This document shows, one piece after another, positions 7,915 to 17,005 of a DNA stretch of 64,000 nt. Every line of letters starts with the position of its first letter. The first letter of the stretch is position 1. Both the position numbers and the translations under genes were made by a program. Under the pieces are notes generated by a model that saw only the letters and a program-made list of their open reading frames with translations, was not told the DNA's origin and searched no databases. Origin of the DNA: JBKQVT01 sp963804825 (GTDB lineage: Bacteria; Planctomycetota; Planctomycetia; Pirellulales; Thermoguttaceae); NCBI GenBank assembly GCA_963804825.1, contig CAWDRV010000003.1:434001-498000 (forward strand), read 5' to 3'.

Positions 7915-8411
7915 ACCTCAACGACGTCCATCGCGGAGTCCATAAGAACAAGTCGCGGAAGCGGCTGGGTCGCGGGCACGGCTCCGGCCAAGGCAAGACG
8001 GCCGGCCGCGGCCACAAGGGCCAAAAAGCCCGCGCCGGCTACTGGGCCCCGATCACCTTCGAGGGCGGCCAGATGCCGCTGGTCCGCCGCGTCCCCAAAC
8101 GCGGCTTCCACAACCGCTTCGCCCTGGCCGTGGCCGTGGTCAACCTCGGCGACCTCGAATCGCGCTTCCAGGCCGGCGAGGAAGTCAACCCGCAAACCCT
8201 CAAGGCCAAGAACCTCGCCAAGGGCGCCTTCGACGTGCTGAAGGTGCTCGGCGACGGCCAACTGACCAAGGGCCTGAAGGTTTCCGCCCACCGCTTCAGC
8301 CGCACGGCCGCGGAGAAGATCCAACAGGCCGGCGGCCAGGTCGTGGTGTTGCCCGGCAAGGCCCCCGTCGTCAAGAACAAGCAGAAGACCAAGAAAGAGC
8401 AGAAACCGTAG
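7911..8411 (+). CDS. rplO: Ribosomal protein L15
   Basis: 166 residues, start MNLNDVHRGVHKNKSRKRLG, with the glycine/arginine-rich RGHGSGQGKTAGRGHKGQK stretch typical of L15 and VPKRGFHN further on. It ends in a lysine-rich tail (KNKQKTKKEQKP). Four-base overlap with rpsE indicates coupled translation. Confidence 0.97.
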   Translation: MNLNDVHRGVHKNKSRKRLGRGHGSGQGKTAGRGHKGQKARAGYWAPITFEGGQMPLVRRVPKRGFHNRFALAVAVVNLGDLESRFQAGEEVNPQTLKAKNLAKGAFDVLKVLGDGQLTKGLKVSAHRFSRTAAEKIQQAGGQVVVLPGKAPVVKNKQKTKKEQKP

Positions 8412-8483
8412 CGGGCGGTTCCCGGCGCGCGCAAGCCGGCCGGCGGCCCGGAACAGTCGTTTCTCCCCAAGAAGGATCGAACC

Positions 8484-9853
8484 ATGTGGGAAAAGATCCG
8501 CGTCGTCTTCACGATCCCGGAGTTGCGGCAAAAGATCCTGTTGACCCTCTTGTTTCTGGCCATCTATCGCGTCGGCTACCAGATCACGCTGCCGATGATC
8601 GATCAAAAGAAGATGGAAGAGCAATGGAGCGGCGGGGCAGCCGGAGGCTGGGCCGACCTGCTGAACAAGGCGACGATCTTCAGCGCCAGCCAGATCAGCC
8701 AGGCGACGATCTTCGGCCTGGGGATCATGCCGTACATTTCCGCGTCCATCATCTTCCAACTCCTGGCCAGCGTTTATCCGCCCCTGGAGAAGCTGCAAAA
8801 AGAGGGAGAAAGCGGGCGCAAAAAAATCAACGAATACACCCGCTACGCCACGGTGGTGCTGTGTTTCGGCCAAAGCTGGGGCTACCTGGCGGCCTTGATT
8901 AAACTGGGGTTCGTCGATCATCGATTCCTGGTCAACGGCCACTTGCCCTTCAGCTGGCAACTGACCTGCGTGCTCACCATGACGGCGGGCACCGCGTTCC
9001 TCATGTGGCTCGGCGAGCAGATCGACGAATACGGCATCGGCAACGGCATCAGCCTGCTGATTATGGCGGGCATTCTCGCCCGCATGCCGCGCGCCGGGGC
9101 GAGTTGCTCTCGCCGATCATCAAGGAAGGCCGCATGGAGTTGGGCAGCCCAATGGGTCCGGAAAAAATACTCGTGCTCATCCTGCTCTTTGTCGGCGTGG
9201 TCGTGGGCGTCGTGCTCATCAGCCAGGGGCAGCGCCGCATCCCCACCCAAAGCGCCAAGCACGTCCGCGGACGCCGCGTCTTCGGCGGCAACCGGCAGTA
9301 CCTGCCCATGCTGGTCAACCAGGCCGGCGTCATGCCCATCATCTTCGCCAGCAGCCTCCTGCTGTTCCCCATCTTCCTCTTCCAGTGGTTGGCGCAACGC
9401 TTCCCGGTCGCCGACTATCCGCGGCTGGGAGACTTCTTTGGGATGCTGAAAGACACCTTCCACCGCGGCGATTCCTTCACCTACAACGTGCTCTACATCG
9501 CCCTGATCTACTTCTTCTGCTACTTTTGGATAGGCATTACCTTCAACCCGAAGGATATGTCCGATAACCTGAAAAACTACGGCACCTTTATCCCCGGCTA
9601 CCGTCCCGGACGGCGGACCGCCGACTACCTGGAAAAAGTCATGGTCCGCGTCACCTACGTGGGCGCCGGCTTCCTCGCCGTCGTCGCCATCTTGCCGACC
9701 GTGGTGTCAACCCGGATGGGAGTCGATTTCACCGTGGCTCAATTCTACGGCGGCACCAGCCTGCTGATCGCCGTCAGCGTGGCCTTCGACCTGGTTCGGA
9801 AGATCGACAGTCACTTGGTGATGCGAAACTACCGCGGCCTGTTGGAGAAGTAA
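8484..9853 (+). CDS. secY: Preprotein translocase subunit SecY, 1-base deletion at about 9097
   Basis: SecY is the channel of the Sec translocon in the inner membrane. The first frame gives the N-terminal half (TM1 ILLTLLFLAIYRVGYQI, then FGLGIMPYISASIIFQLL, GIGNGISLLIMAGILARMP). From about 9100 the protein continues in another frame (GELLSPIIKEG, GVVLISQGQRRIPTQSAK, LPMLVNQAGVMPIIFASS, GYRPGRRTADYLEKVM) to TAA at 9853. Adding one G to the run 9096-9099 gives 456 residues with about ten membrane segments, normal for SecY. The gene is essential, so the break is probably a sequence error. Confidence 0.95.
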
Positions 9854-9980
9854 CGAAGGGATTGGGGATTAGGGATTCGAGATACGGGAAACGCGCGATT
9901 GCGAAACCGTATGCTTACGGCCAGGCCCCCTCATCCTTCATCCAATCCCCAATCCCTAATCCCCCACCCTAATCCCTCCC

Positions 9981-10535
9981 ATGAGAATCGTCTTCATTGG
10001 CCCGCCGGGCGCCGGCAAAGGAACCCAGGCGGAGCGACTGGTCCGCACCTACCAGATGGCCCACCTGTCCACGGGCGACATGCTCCGGGCCGCGCGACGC
10101 CCAAACCGACCTGGGCGTCCAGGCCGAGAAGTACATGTCGGCCGGGCAACTGGTGCCCGACGACCTGATCGTGGCCCTCATCCGCGATCGGCTGCGCGGC
10201 CGGATTGCCGCCGGGGTTATCTGCTGGACGGTTTTCCGCGGACCATCGCCCAGGCCGAGGCCCTGGACGCCATGCTCTCCGCGGAGGGAACGCCGCTGGA
10301 CGTGGTCCTGGAATTGCAGGTCCCGGAAGAAACGTTGTTCGAGCGGCTGGCCGGCCGCGGACGGGCCGACGATCAGCCCGAGGTGATCCGCCAGCGATTG
10401 GTCGCCTATCGCCGGCAGACGGAGCCGCTGTTGGCGTATTACGGCGCCAAGGGGCTGTTGAAGAGTATCGACGGATTGGGGACCATGGACGAGGTGTTCG
10501 CCCGCGCCCGTGCAGTCTTGGATCAGGGCTGCTAG
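9981..10535 (+). CDS. adk: Adenylate kinase with two opposing frame breaks
   Basis: Adk interconverts AMP, ADP and ATP. The start frame has the P-loop GPPGAGKGTQAERL and STGDMLRAA. The middle (AQTDLGVQAEKYMSAGQLVP) is in a second frame from about 10096, and the rest (DCRRGYLLDGFPRT, then RGRADDQPEVIRQRL) returns to the first frame from about 10203. The first break fits two missing bases or one extra; the second fits one missing C near 10200. The repaired protein is about 185 residues, a short-LID form. It sits between secY and map, as in many bacteria. This is probably sequence error rather than a pseudogene. Confidence 0.9.
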   Translation: MRIVFIGPPGAGKGTQAERLVRTYQMAHLSTGDMLRAARRPNRPGRPGREVHVGRATGARRPDRGPHPRSAARPDCRRGYLLDGFPRTIAQAEALDAMLSAEGTPLDVVLELQVPEETLFERLAGRGRADDQPEVIRQRLVAYRRQTEPLLAYYGAKGLLKSIDGLGTMDEVFARARAVLDQGC

Positions 10536-10568
10536 TCCGCCAGAGACGGCAGCCGAGGAGTCCCAGGC

Positions 10569-11354
10569 GTGGAAATCCTGAGATCGCCGCGAGAAATCGC
10601 CCAGATGCGAAAGGCGGGATTGCTCGTCTGGGAGGCGCATCGCGCGGTCCGCCCGCTGCTCCGCCCGGGCATGACGACCGCCGAGATCGACGTGGTCGTG
10701 GAGCGCTACTTCGCCTCGCACCAGGCCGAGCCGTTGTTCAAGGGCGTCCCCGGTCCCGTCCCCTTTCCCGCCGTAACCTGCATCTCGATCAACGAAGAGG
10801 TCGTCCACGGGATCCCCGGCCCTCGAAAACTCAAGGCGGGCGACATCGTCAGCATCGATACCGGCTGCCGGTTGGCAGGCTGGTGCGGCGACGCCGCGGC
10901 GACCTACGCCATCGCCGAGGTCGGCCCCAACGTGCGGCGCCTGTTGGACGTGACCCGGCAGACCCTGGAATTGGCGATCAATCTGATGGGCCAGCGGAAG
11001 TGGTGGAGCGAGGTGGCCCGCGAAATGGAGACCTATGTCAAGAGAAACGGCTTCTCGGTGGTCGAGGCCTTTGTCGGCCACGGCATCGGGCGGAAAATGC
11101 ACGAAGACCCCCAGGTGCCGAATTTCGCCGGACGCCGCGTCCACCGCGGCAGCGATTTCCGCCTCGTCCCAGGCTTGGTCATCGCCGTGGAGCCTATGGT
11201 GAACATGGGCACGAAAGAGGTCCGATGCCTGGCCGATCACTGGACCCAGGTGACCGCCGACGGGGCGCCAAGTGCCCATTTCGAGCACACCATTGCCCTC
11301 ACCGAATCGGGCCCGGATATCCTGACCGCTGGCCCGAACGGCGAGACTTGGTAA
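10569..11354 (+). CDS. map: Type I methionine aminopeptidase
   Basis: 261 residues from GTG 10569. The enzyme removes initiator methionine in the cytoplasm using two metal ions. The ligands are visible in the expected places: SIDTGCRLAGWCGD (two Asp), GHGIGRKMHEDP (His), VIAVEPMV (Glu) and FEHTIALTESG (Glu). No N-terminal zinc-finger extension is present, so it is type Ia. It follows adk by 33 bases. An ATG is not available near the start. Confidence 0.95.
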   Translation: MEILRSPREIAQMRKAGLLVWEAHRAVRPLLRPGMTTAEIDVVVERYFASHQAEPLFKGVPGPVPFPAVTCISINEEVVHGIPGPRKLKAGDIVSIDTGCRLAGWCGDAAATYAIAEVGPNVRRLLDVTRQTLELAINLMGQRKWWSEVAREMETYVKRNGFSVVEAFVGHGIGRKMHEDPQVPNFAGRRVHRGSDFRLVPGLVIAVEPMVNMGTKEVRCLADHWTQVTADGAPSAHFEHTIALTESGPDILTAGPNGETW

Positions 11355-11692
11355 TCTACACAACTTAGGCCGACTTTTTTGGACGTTATTGGAGGCGAGA
11401 GTACCGTCATTGCTCGTTTGGGCGAGCCCCCCCGTTTGCGGTTGGGGGGGCTATTACCCCCGGATATTGGTAGGGTGGGTCGAGCGCAGCGAGCCCCACC
11501 ATCAGTGTTTCGCGGATCTTGGTGGGGCTCGCTGCGCTCGGCCCACCCTACCGCTTGGTCGCAAAAACAGGGACGGTGACGCATAAATCGGACCAAAGGA
11601 AAGAATTCTTTGCGTAGGGGCCTTGCACGACCCGCCCTCGGTTGCGTATATTGAAATACTTTGCCCGTGGGAAGGATAGCGTGCCAACGGCC
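11355..11692. other. Intergenic region between map and rpmJ with inverted repeats
   Basis: No gene is seen. It holds a C7/G7 stem (GAGCCCCCCCG ... GGTTGGGGGGGC, about 11424-11451) and the long GTAGGGTGGG inverted repeat at 11469-11552. The remaining 140 bases before rpmJ include AT-richer sequence (TTGCGTATATTGAAATAC at 11642-11659) that could house a promoter for the rpmJ-rpsM part of the block. Confidence 0.6.
11469..11552. repeat. GTAGGGTGGGTCGAGCG inverted repeat, copy 1
   Basis: Arms of 32 bp (11469-11500 and 11521-11552) are complementary with one mismatch around a 20-base loop (ATCAGTGTTTCGCGGATCTT). A second copy with almost the same loop is at 34174-34255. This is a dispersed element family, too symmetric to be coding. 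Confidence 0.9.
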
Positions 11693-11806
11693 ATGAAGGT
11701 TCGAGCCAGCGTCAAACGCATTTGCGAAAACTGCAAAATTGTGCGCCGCCGGGGCGTGGTGTTCGTCGTCTGTACCAATCCACGTCACAAGCAGCGCCAG
11801 GGGTGA
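11693..11806 (+). CDS. rpmJ: Ribosomal protein L36
   Basis: A 37-residue zinc-ribbon protein of the 50S. It reads MKVRASVKRICENCKIVRRR then GVVFVVCTNPRHKQRQG, with the family C-x2-C...C...H metal ligands (Cys11, Cys14, Cys27, His32). Order map-rpmJ-rpsM is the usual one; no infA is present between them. Confidence 0.97.
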   Translation: MKVRASVKRICENCKIVRRRGVVFVVCTNPRHKQRQG

Positions 11807-11952
11807 ACGGCCGGCGGCCGGCGGCCGGTGGCCATGGTCGGCGTGCCGCTGGGGGGTGTTTTCCCGGGGCGGCCGCGGCGAGCAACCGCTGCCGGTCGGC
11901 GCCGGGGACGTCCGGACGGGTCGAAAAGAAGAACCATGAGGAGCGTTCCGTT

Positions 11953-12336
11953 ATGCCGCGTCTGTTGGGTGTGGACATCCCGAACGATCGCCCGACGGTC
12001 ATCGCGCTGACGTACTTGTACGGCGTCGGTCCGAAGATTGCGCGTGATCTTTGCCACAAGGCGGGCGTGGATCCGCAGGTGCGGGCCCGCGAACTCCGCG
12101 AGGACGAGTTGGCCCGGATGGCCGCCTTGTTGGACAAGGACTACATTGTCGAGGGCCAGCTTCGGCGGCAGCGGAGTCAGAACATCATGCGGCTGCGCGA
12201 CATCGGTTGCTACCGCGGGTTGCGGCATCGCCGCGGCCTGCCGGTCCGCGGCCAGCGCACCCGCACCAACGCCCGGACCCGCAAAGGCCCGAAGAAGACG
12301 GTGGCCGGCAAGAAGGGCGTCAAAGACCTGCGGTAA
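11953..12336 (+). CDS. rpsM: Ribosomal protein S13
   Basis: 127 residues, start MPRLLGVDIPNDRPTVIALT. It has the helix-two-turn-helix YLYGVGPKIARDLC and the C-terminal signature GLRHRRGLPVRGQRTRTNAR. S13 bridges the subunits in the 30S head. The gap to rpsK (77 bases) contains a short TTGGGGACTGTCCCC hairpin word. Confidence 0.97.
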   Translation: MPRLLGVDIPNDRPTVIALTYLYGVGPKIARDLCHKAGVDPQVRARELREDELARMAALLDKDYIVEGQLRRQRSQNIMRLRDIGCYRGLRHRRGLPVRGQRTRTNARTRKGPKKTVAGKKGVKDLR

Positions 12337-12413
12337 GGGCCGTAAAAGGACAAGTTGGGGACTGTCCCCTTTGGAAGTTCGGTGTTTTCTGGATAGTTGG
12401 GAGTGAACAAGCG

Positions 12414-12794
12414 GTGGCCAAGACCAAGCGTCGCAAGACCCGTCGCAACGTGACCGTGGGAGTGGCCCACATCAAGGCGACGTTCAACAATACGAGCATC
12501 AACATTACGGACAGCAAGGGCGACACGCTCTGCTGGGCCAATGCGGGCACGAGCGGTTTCAAGGGGAGCCGCAAGAGCACGCCTTTCGCCGGCCAGTTGT
12601 CGGCGCAGCAGGCGGCCGAGAAGGCCATCAAGTTCGGCATGAAGGAAGTGGACGTGAAGGTGAAGGGGCCCGGCAGCGGCCGGGAAAGCGCCATCACGGC
12701 CCTTCAGGCCGCGGGGCTGAAGATCAAATCCATCGAGGACGTCACGCCGCTGCCGCACAACGGCTGCCGGCCCAAGAAGCGGCGCCGCGTGTAA
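12414..12794 (+). CDS. rpsK: Ribosomal protein S11, GTG start
   Basis: 126 residues. GTG 12414 begins MAKTKRRKTRRNVTVGVAHI. The core is clear: KATFNNTSINITDSKGDTLCW, SGFKGSRKSTPFAGQ, and the C-terminus VTPLPHNGCRPKKRRRV. S11 is part of the 30S platform near the mRNA exit. No better start in frame is near. Confidence 0.96.
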   Translation: MAKTKRRKTRRNVTVGVAHIKATFNNTSINITDSKGDTLCWANAGTSGFKGSRKSTPFAGQLSAQQAAEKAIKFGMKEVDVKVKGPGSGRESAITALQAAGLKIKSIEDVTPLPHNGCRPKKRRRV

Positions 12795-12846
12795 TGGCCC
12801 GCGCCATGGACTGTCGCCGAGAGAATCGAACGGGAGTGAACTGAGT

Positions 12847-13473
12847 ATGGGCCGCCATATCGAGCCCGTGTGCCGCTTGTGCCGGCGCGAGGGGATGAAA
12901 TTGTTTCTCAAGGGGACGCGTTGCGACACGCCCAAGTGCGGCGTCGAGCGGCGCGAGTCGCCCCCCGGCATGAACACCGGCCGCCGGGGCAAATTGACCG
13001 ATTACGGAACGCACCTTCGCGAAAAGCAGAAGGTGAAACGATACTACGGCGTGATGGAGCGCCAGTTCCGCAAGTATTTCGAGCAGGCGGAACGCACGAA
13101 GGGCCATACCGGCGAGGCCCTGATGACCTTGTTGGAGCGCCGGTTGGACAACATCGTCTGCCGCCTTGGACTGGCCCAATCGCGGGCGCAGTCGCGCATG
13201 ATGATTACCCACGGACACATCACCCTCAACGGCCGGCTGGTGGACATTCCCAGCTACCTGGTCCGCCCGGGCGATGTGATCCGCGTGAAAAAGCGTCCCA
13301 AGAGCAGCCAACTGGTCGAGGCCGTCCGGGCCGAGGGCAAGCGCGACGTTCCCGACTTCCTCTCCCTCACCGAAGGGCCGGAACTCGAAGGCCACGTCCT
13401 CCGCTACCCCGAAGCCGCGGACGTTTCCATCCCCGTGCAGACTCAACTGATCGTGGAGCTGTGCTCCAAGTAA
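12847..13473 (+). CDS. rpsD: Ribosomal protein S4
   Basis: 208 residues with N-terminal MGRHIEPVCRLCRREGMKLF and the cysteine set (CRLC...C...C) of zinc-containing S4. The S4 RNA-binding domain follows (LERRLDNIVCRLGLAQSRAQ then HGHITLNGRLVDIPSYLV). S4 starts 30S assembly and controls the alpha operon in E. coli by binding its mRNA. Confidence 0.97.
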   Translation: MGRHIEPVCRLCRREGMKLFLKGTRCDTPKCGVERRESPPGMNTGRRGKLTDYGTHLREKQKVKRYYGVMERQFRKYFEQAERTKGHTGEALMTLLERRLDNIVCRLGLAQSRAQSRMMITHGHITLNGRLVDIPSYLVRPGDVIRVKKRPKSSQLVEAVRAEGKRDVPDFLSLTEGPELEGHVLRYPEAADVSIPVQTQLIVELCSK

Positions 13474-13530
13474 CCGGGCCGTCGGACCCGGCACGTCAGC
13501 CGCAACCTAATTGGACCGGAGGCATCACCG

Positions 13531-14529
13531 ATGCGTATTCGTTGGCGCGGACTTGAGTTGCCCAGTCAAGTCATGCCGGAAAGATCCACGTTGTCCGCCA
13601 CGTATGGCAAGTTTGTCGCCGAGCCCTTCGAGCGGGGCTTCGGCGTGACCGTCGGCAACAGCCTGCGGCGCATTCTCTTGTCCAGCTTGGAAGGCAGCGC
13701 CGTGACCCAGATCAAGCTGCACGGCGCCCAGCACGAGTTCACCACGCTGCCCGGCTTGTTCGACGACGTCACCGACATCGTGCTCAACGTCAAGTCGCTG
13801 GTGGTCAAGAGCCACAGCGACCAGACGCGCGTCATTCGGATCGAGAAGAACACCCGCGGCCCCATCACCGGCGCCGACGTGCGGACCGACGACCAGGTCG
13901 AGGTGATCAACAAGGACCACCGCATCGCCACGCTGACCGACGACGTGCCCTTCCTGCTGGAAATGGTGGTCGAGACCGGCCGGGGGTACGTGCCGGCGGG
14001 CGAACACACGCCCCAGGCCCAGGAGATCGGCATCATCCCGATCGACGCCGCCTTCAGTCCCGTTGTCCGCGTCCGCTACGAGGTCGAGGAAACCCGCGTC
14101 GGCCACAAGACGAACTACGACAAGCTGACCCTGGAGATCTGGACCAACGGATCGGTGACCCCCAACATGGCCCTGGTCGAATCGGCCAAGATCCTCCGCA
14201 AGCACCTCAACCCCTTCGTGCAATACCAGGAACTGGGGCCGATGGTGCACGCCGAAACCCGCGCCCTGGGCAACCTGGGACTCGATGCGGCCACGGAAGC
14301 GAAACTGAACATGAGCCTGGCGGAGTTGGACCTCTCGGTCCGCGCCACCAACTGCCTGGAATCGGAAAACATCACCACCGTCCGCGACCTCGTCGCCCGC
14401 ACCGAAAGCCAACTCCTCGAAGTGCGGAACTTCGGCGAGACTACGCTCAACGAAGTCCGCGAGAAACTTTCCGATATCGGGCTGCGGCTGGGTATGCGGC
14501 TGCCCCCCATCACCGCCGGATTGATATGA
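13531..14529 (+). CDS. rpoA: RNA polymerase alpha subunit
   Basis: 332 residues. The N-terminal assembly domain has FEQGFGVTVGNSLRR-type sequence (here EPFERGFGVTVGNSLRRILL) and the C-terminal domain has the helix-hairpin motif (LDLSVRATNCLESENITTVRDL ... NFGETTLNEVREKLSDIGL). Alpha is the dimer scaffold of RNA polymerase and its C-domain contacts UP elements and activators. Between rpsD and rplQ as usual. Confidence 0.97.
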   Translation: MRIRWRGLELPSQVMPERSTLSATYGKFVAEPFERGFGVTVGNSLRRILLSSLEGSAVTQIKLHGAQHEFTTLPGLFDDVTDIVLNVKSLVVKSHSDQTRVIRIEKNTRGPITGADVRTDDQVEVINKDHRIATLTDDVPFLLEMVVETGRGYVPAGEHTPQAQEIGIIPIDAAFSPVVRVRYEVEETRVGHKTNYDKLTLEIWTNGSVTPNMALVESAKILRKHLNPFVQYQELGPMVHAETRALGNLGLDAATEAKLNMSLAELDLSVRATNCLESENITTVRDLVARTESQLLEVRNFGETTLNEVREKLSDIGLRLGMRLPPITAGLI

Positions 14530-14599
14530 TCCCGACGGCGGCGGGCCAACGGCGGCCGGCCAAACAAAACAAAAGCCATTCTTCCTCGGTGCTACGACC

Positions 14600-15250
14600 A
14601 TGCGACACAGAAGACGAGGCCGCAAGCTCGGCCGCAATCCCAATCACCAACGGGCCTTGCTCCGCAACCTGGCCAGTGCGCTGATCCTCACCGAGCGCGA
14701 CGCCACCGACGAGAAGCACCCGCCCAAGGTCAAGGGACGCATCATCACCACCTTGCAAAAGGCCAAGGAAGTCCGCCCCCTGGTCGAGCGCTGCATTACC
14801 ATCGCCCGCCGCGCCCTGCCGCACCAGGAGGCCGCCGAGGCCCTCGAGCCCGACGCCGACCGCCACAGCGAGAAGTGGCGGGCTTGCGCGCAGAGCGATC
14901 GCTGGTCGGAGTGGAACCGGGCGATCGCCCCCGTGGTGGCCGCCCGCCGCCGCGTCCTGCGATTGCTCGGCGATAAGCAGGCCATGCGCATCCTCTTCAG
15001 CGACATCGCCCCTCGCTTCGCCGATCGACCCGGCGGCTATACCCGCGTGCTCCGCCTGGCCAAGCCGCGGCTGGGCGACGCCGGTACCCGGGCGATCCTC
15101 GAGCTGGTCGGCGTCCGCGACCGGAAGCGACGCCGCGCCGCGCGGCCGTCGTTTGAATCCGAGCCCGAAGGCGAGCCGGAATCCGCCGCGCCGCAGCCCG
15201 TGGAGCCGGCCGGCGGCCCGACGTCCGAACCGACGGCGGAAACCCAATGA
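14600..15250 (+). CDS. rplQ: Ribosomal protein L17 with internal insertion and acidic tail
   Basis: 216 residues, against about 120 in many bacteria. The N-terminus is classic L17 (MRHRRRGRKLGRNPNHQRAL) and the C-core reads FADRPGGYTRVLRLAKPRLGD. Between them lies an insertion of roughly 45-50 residues with charged content (EALEPDADRHSEKW...). After residue 175 a low-complexity acidic, proline-rich tail follows. Its TGA overlaps the ATG of the next gene (ATGA). Confidence 0.95.
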   Translation: MRHRRRGRKLGRNPNHQRALLRNLASALILTERDATDEKHPPKVKGRIITTLQKAKEVRPLVERCITIARRALPHQEAAEALEPDADRHSEKWRACAQSDRWSEWNRAIAPVVAARRRVLRLLGDKQAMRILFSDIAPRFADRPGGYTRVLRLAKPRLGDAGTRAILELVGVRDRKRRRAARPSFESEPEGEPESAAPQPVEPAGGPTSEPTAETQ

Positions 15251-15858
15251 ACCCGCCGGTGCACACGGTTCGCGCTGCCGCCAGCAAACCGGCCGGTTTC
15301 GACTTCACCCTCCACATTCGACGATTGTGCCAAGACATGGTCGCCCGCCTGGAGGAACTCCGCCATATCGACATGGCCCTGGTCGCCGTCAGCTTTTCGC
15401 AGGCCCGAAAGACCGCCGATTGCGGCATGTATGCCTCGCTCATGCCGTTGCGTTTCGCCGGCGGCCAGCGGCACACCGTCCGCCGTGGACAGCGATGGAC
15501 CCTGCAACGGGTGTACGACGGCGGCCGCGAAATGCTCTACATCCTCAACTTCTACTTGCCGCGGTTCCTCGACCTGCCGCTGGACGAGAAGCTCACCACG
15601 GTGGTCCACGAGCTTTGGCACATCGGTCCGCGTTGCGACGGCGACCTGCGGCGGTTCCGCGGCCGCTGTTTTGCCCACAGCGGCTCGCAGAAGAAATACG
15701 ATGCCCACGCGAAGCGATTGGTGGACCGCTGGCTGGCCCTGGGACCGCCGGCGTCGCTCTATGATTTTCTGCACTTGCGGTTTCGCCAGTTATTGGCCCG
15801 GCACGGCCGCGTCCGCGGTCAGCGGGTCCCGACGCCGAAGCTGATCCGGGCGGAATAA
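15247..15858 (+). CDS. Putative zinc metallopeptidase, coupled to rplQ
   Basis: 203 residues. An HExxH motif (VVHELWHIGPRCDGDLRRF, His121-His125, with Asp131 as possible third ligand) lies in the middle. The preceding part (DMALVAVSFSQARKTADCGMYA) resembles the putative phage-type metallopeptidase family. No signal peptide is seen, so it would act in the cytoplasm. The four-base overlap with rplQ indicates that it is made with the ribosomal block. Family name and substrate are inferred from motif only. Confidence 0.75.
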   Translation: MNPPVHTVRAAASKPAGFDFTLHIRRLCQDMVARLEELRHIDMALVAVSFSQARKTADCGMYASLMPLRFAGGQRHTVRRGQRWTLQRVYDGGREMLYILNFYLPRFLDLPLDEKLTTVVHELWHIGPRCDGDLRRFRGRCFAHSGSQKKYDAHAKRLVDRWLALGPPASLYDFLHLRFRQLLARHGRVRGQRVPTPKLIRAE

Positions 15859-16033
15859 CGGGTTCCTGCCCCCGTCCCCGCGCCGGAGAGCGGGTAGGGG
15901 GGGCTTCAGGGATGCCATTCACCGCTGGCCATTCACCCCATTTCGCCTTGACACGGCAACAAGGGCCGGATACCCTCTGCCGCTTCCTTATCAGGCGGTG
16001 GTTTCTCTATCTTCCCCATCTTTCCAAGCGGAT

Positions 16034-16903
16034 ATGCCTTCGTTGCCAGGCCGAATTTCGCTGTTGATGGTCGTCGGGCTGGCCTTGTCCGGCTGTAAGC
16101 CGTTTGCCACGACGGCGACGAAATCGCCGCTCCAGCCGGCGCGGATGTCGCCCGACAGCGTGGCGATGGACATTATTTTCGTCCGTTTCCCGCTGGGCGA
16201 CGCCGAGATCAACGGCAAGATGTGGGACGAGATCGACGAGCAACACTTCCCGGCCGAACTGCGGCAGCGACTTGCCGGCAGCGGTTTTCGCGTCGGGCTG
16301 GCCGGCAGCCAGGTTCCTCCCTCGCTGGCCAAGCTGCTGGAGTTGAACGACAAGCGGCCGGCGCATGACGATCCGGTGCAACAGACCGTGGTCGCCGACG
16401 CGGAAACCACGAACCATCCGGTCGTGCGGCACCTGCAAATGCGGCCCGGCAACCGCAACGAAATCATCGCCTCCGGCGTGTACGATCAATGGCCCCTGCT
16501 GATCCCCGAGGCGGGCGAGCTTCGCGGGCAGACCTATTCCCAGGCCCAGGGCATCCTCGCGGTGCGGGCCTTCCCGCAAAACGACGGCCGCGTCCGGCTG
16601 GAACTGGTCCCCGAGTTGCACCACGATCAGCCGCGGCGGCGTTTCGTCGGCGACCAGGGGATGATGCGGCTGGAGACGGCCCGGCCCAAGCGGGTGTTCG
16701 ACGAGTTGACGATTTCCGCGGTCCTTTCGCCCGGCACGATGTTGATCTTGGCAAGTCTGCCCGAGCGGCAGGGGAGCCTGGGCCACTATTTCCTCACCGA
16801 GGGCGAGGACAACCGCATGAAGCAGAAGTTGTTGGTGCTGCGGCTCGCTCAGACGCAGAACGACGATCTGCTGACCCCGTCGCCGCTGCCGATTGGAGAA
16901 TAG
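16034..16903 (+). CDS. Putative lipoprotein of unknown function
   Basis: 289 residues. The N-terminus has a hydrophobic signal and lipobox (MVVGLALSGC), so Cys21 would be lipidated and the protein anchored in an envelope membrane. The mature part has no domain I recognise. It contains RPGNRNEIIASGVYDQWPLL and a C-terminal region that mentions a secretin-like pattern only weakly (SAVLSPGTMLILASLPERQG). A GTG at 15998 would add 12 residues, but ATG 16034 puts the signal at the very start and is preferred. Confidence 0.65.
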   Translation: MPSLPGRISLLMVVGLALSGCKPFATTATKSPLQPARMSPDSVAMDIIFVRFPLGDAEINGKMWDEIDEQHFPAELRQRLAGSGFRVGLAGSQVPPSLAKLLELNDKRPAHDDPVQQTVVADAETTNHPVVRHLQMRPGNRNEIIASGVYDQWPLLIPEAGELRGQTYSQAQGILAVRAFPQNDGRVRLELVPELHHDQPRRRFVGDQGMMRLETARPKRVFDELTISAVLSPGTMLILASLPERQGSLGHYFLTEGEDNRMKQKLLVLRLAQTQNDDLLTPSPLPIGE

Positions 16904-16932
16904 GGCCGAGGGCGGAAGGCGGAAGGGCCTGG

Positions 16933-16958
16933 AAAAGCCCCGCGACTGTGTCGCGGGG
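16933..16958 (-). terminator. Rho-independent terminator for the aldolase gene
   Basis: On the minus strand a CCCCGCGAC/GTCGCGGGG stem with a three-base loop is followed by CTTTTCC. It lies 48 bases after the stop of the minus-strand aldolase gene. Confidence 0.65.
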
Positions 16959-17005
16959 GCTGCGTGCTAATCCCCAATCCCTAATCCCTCCTTGTCCCCT
17001 TCTCT

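Noticed and set aside
10081..10205. adk as a true pseudogene
   Set aside because: Two opposite shifts with intact sequence between and after them, in an essential gene, amid many similar indels; sequence error is simpler.
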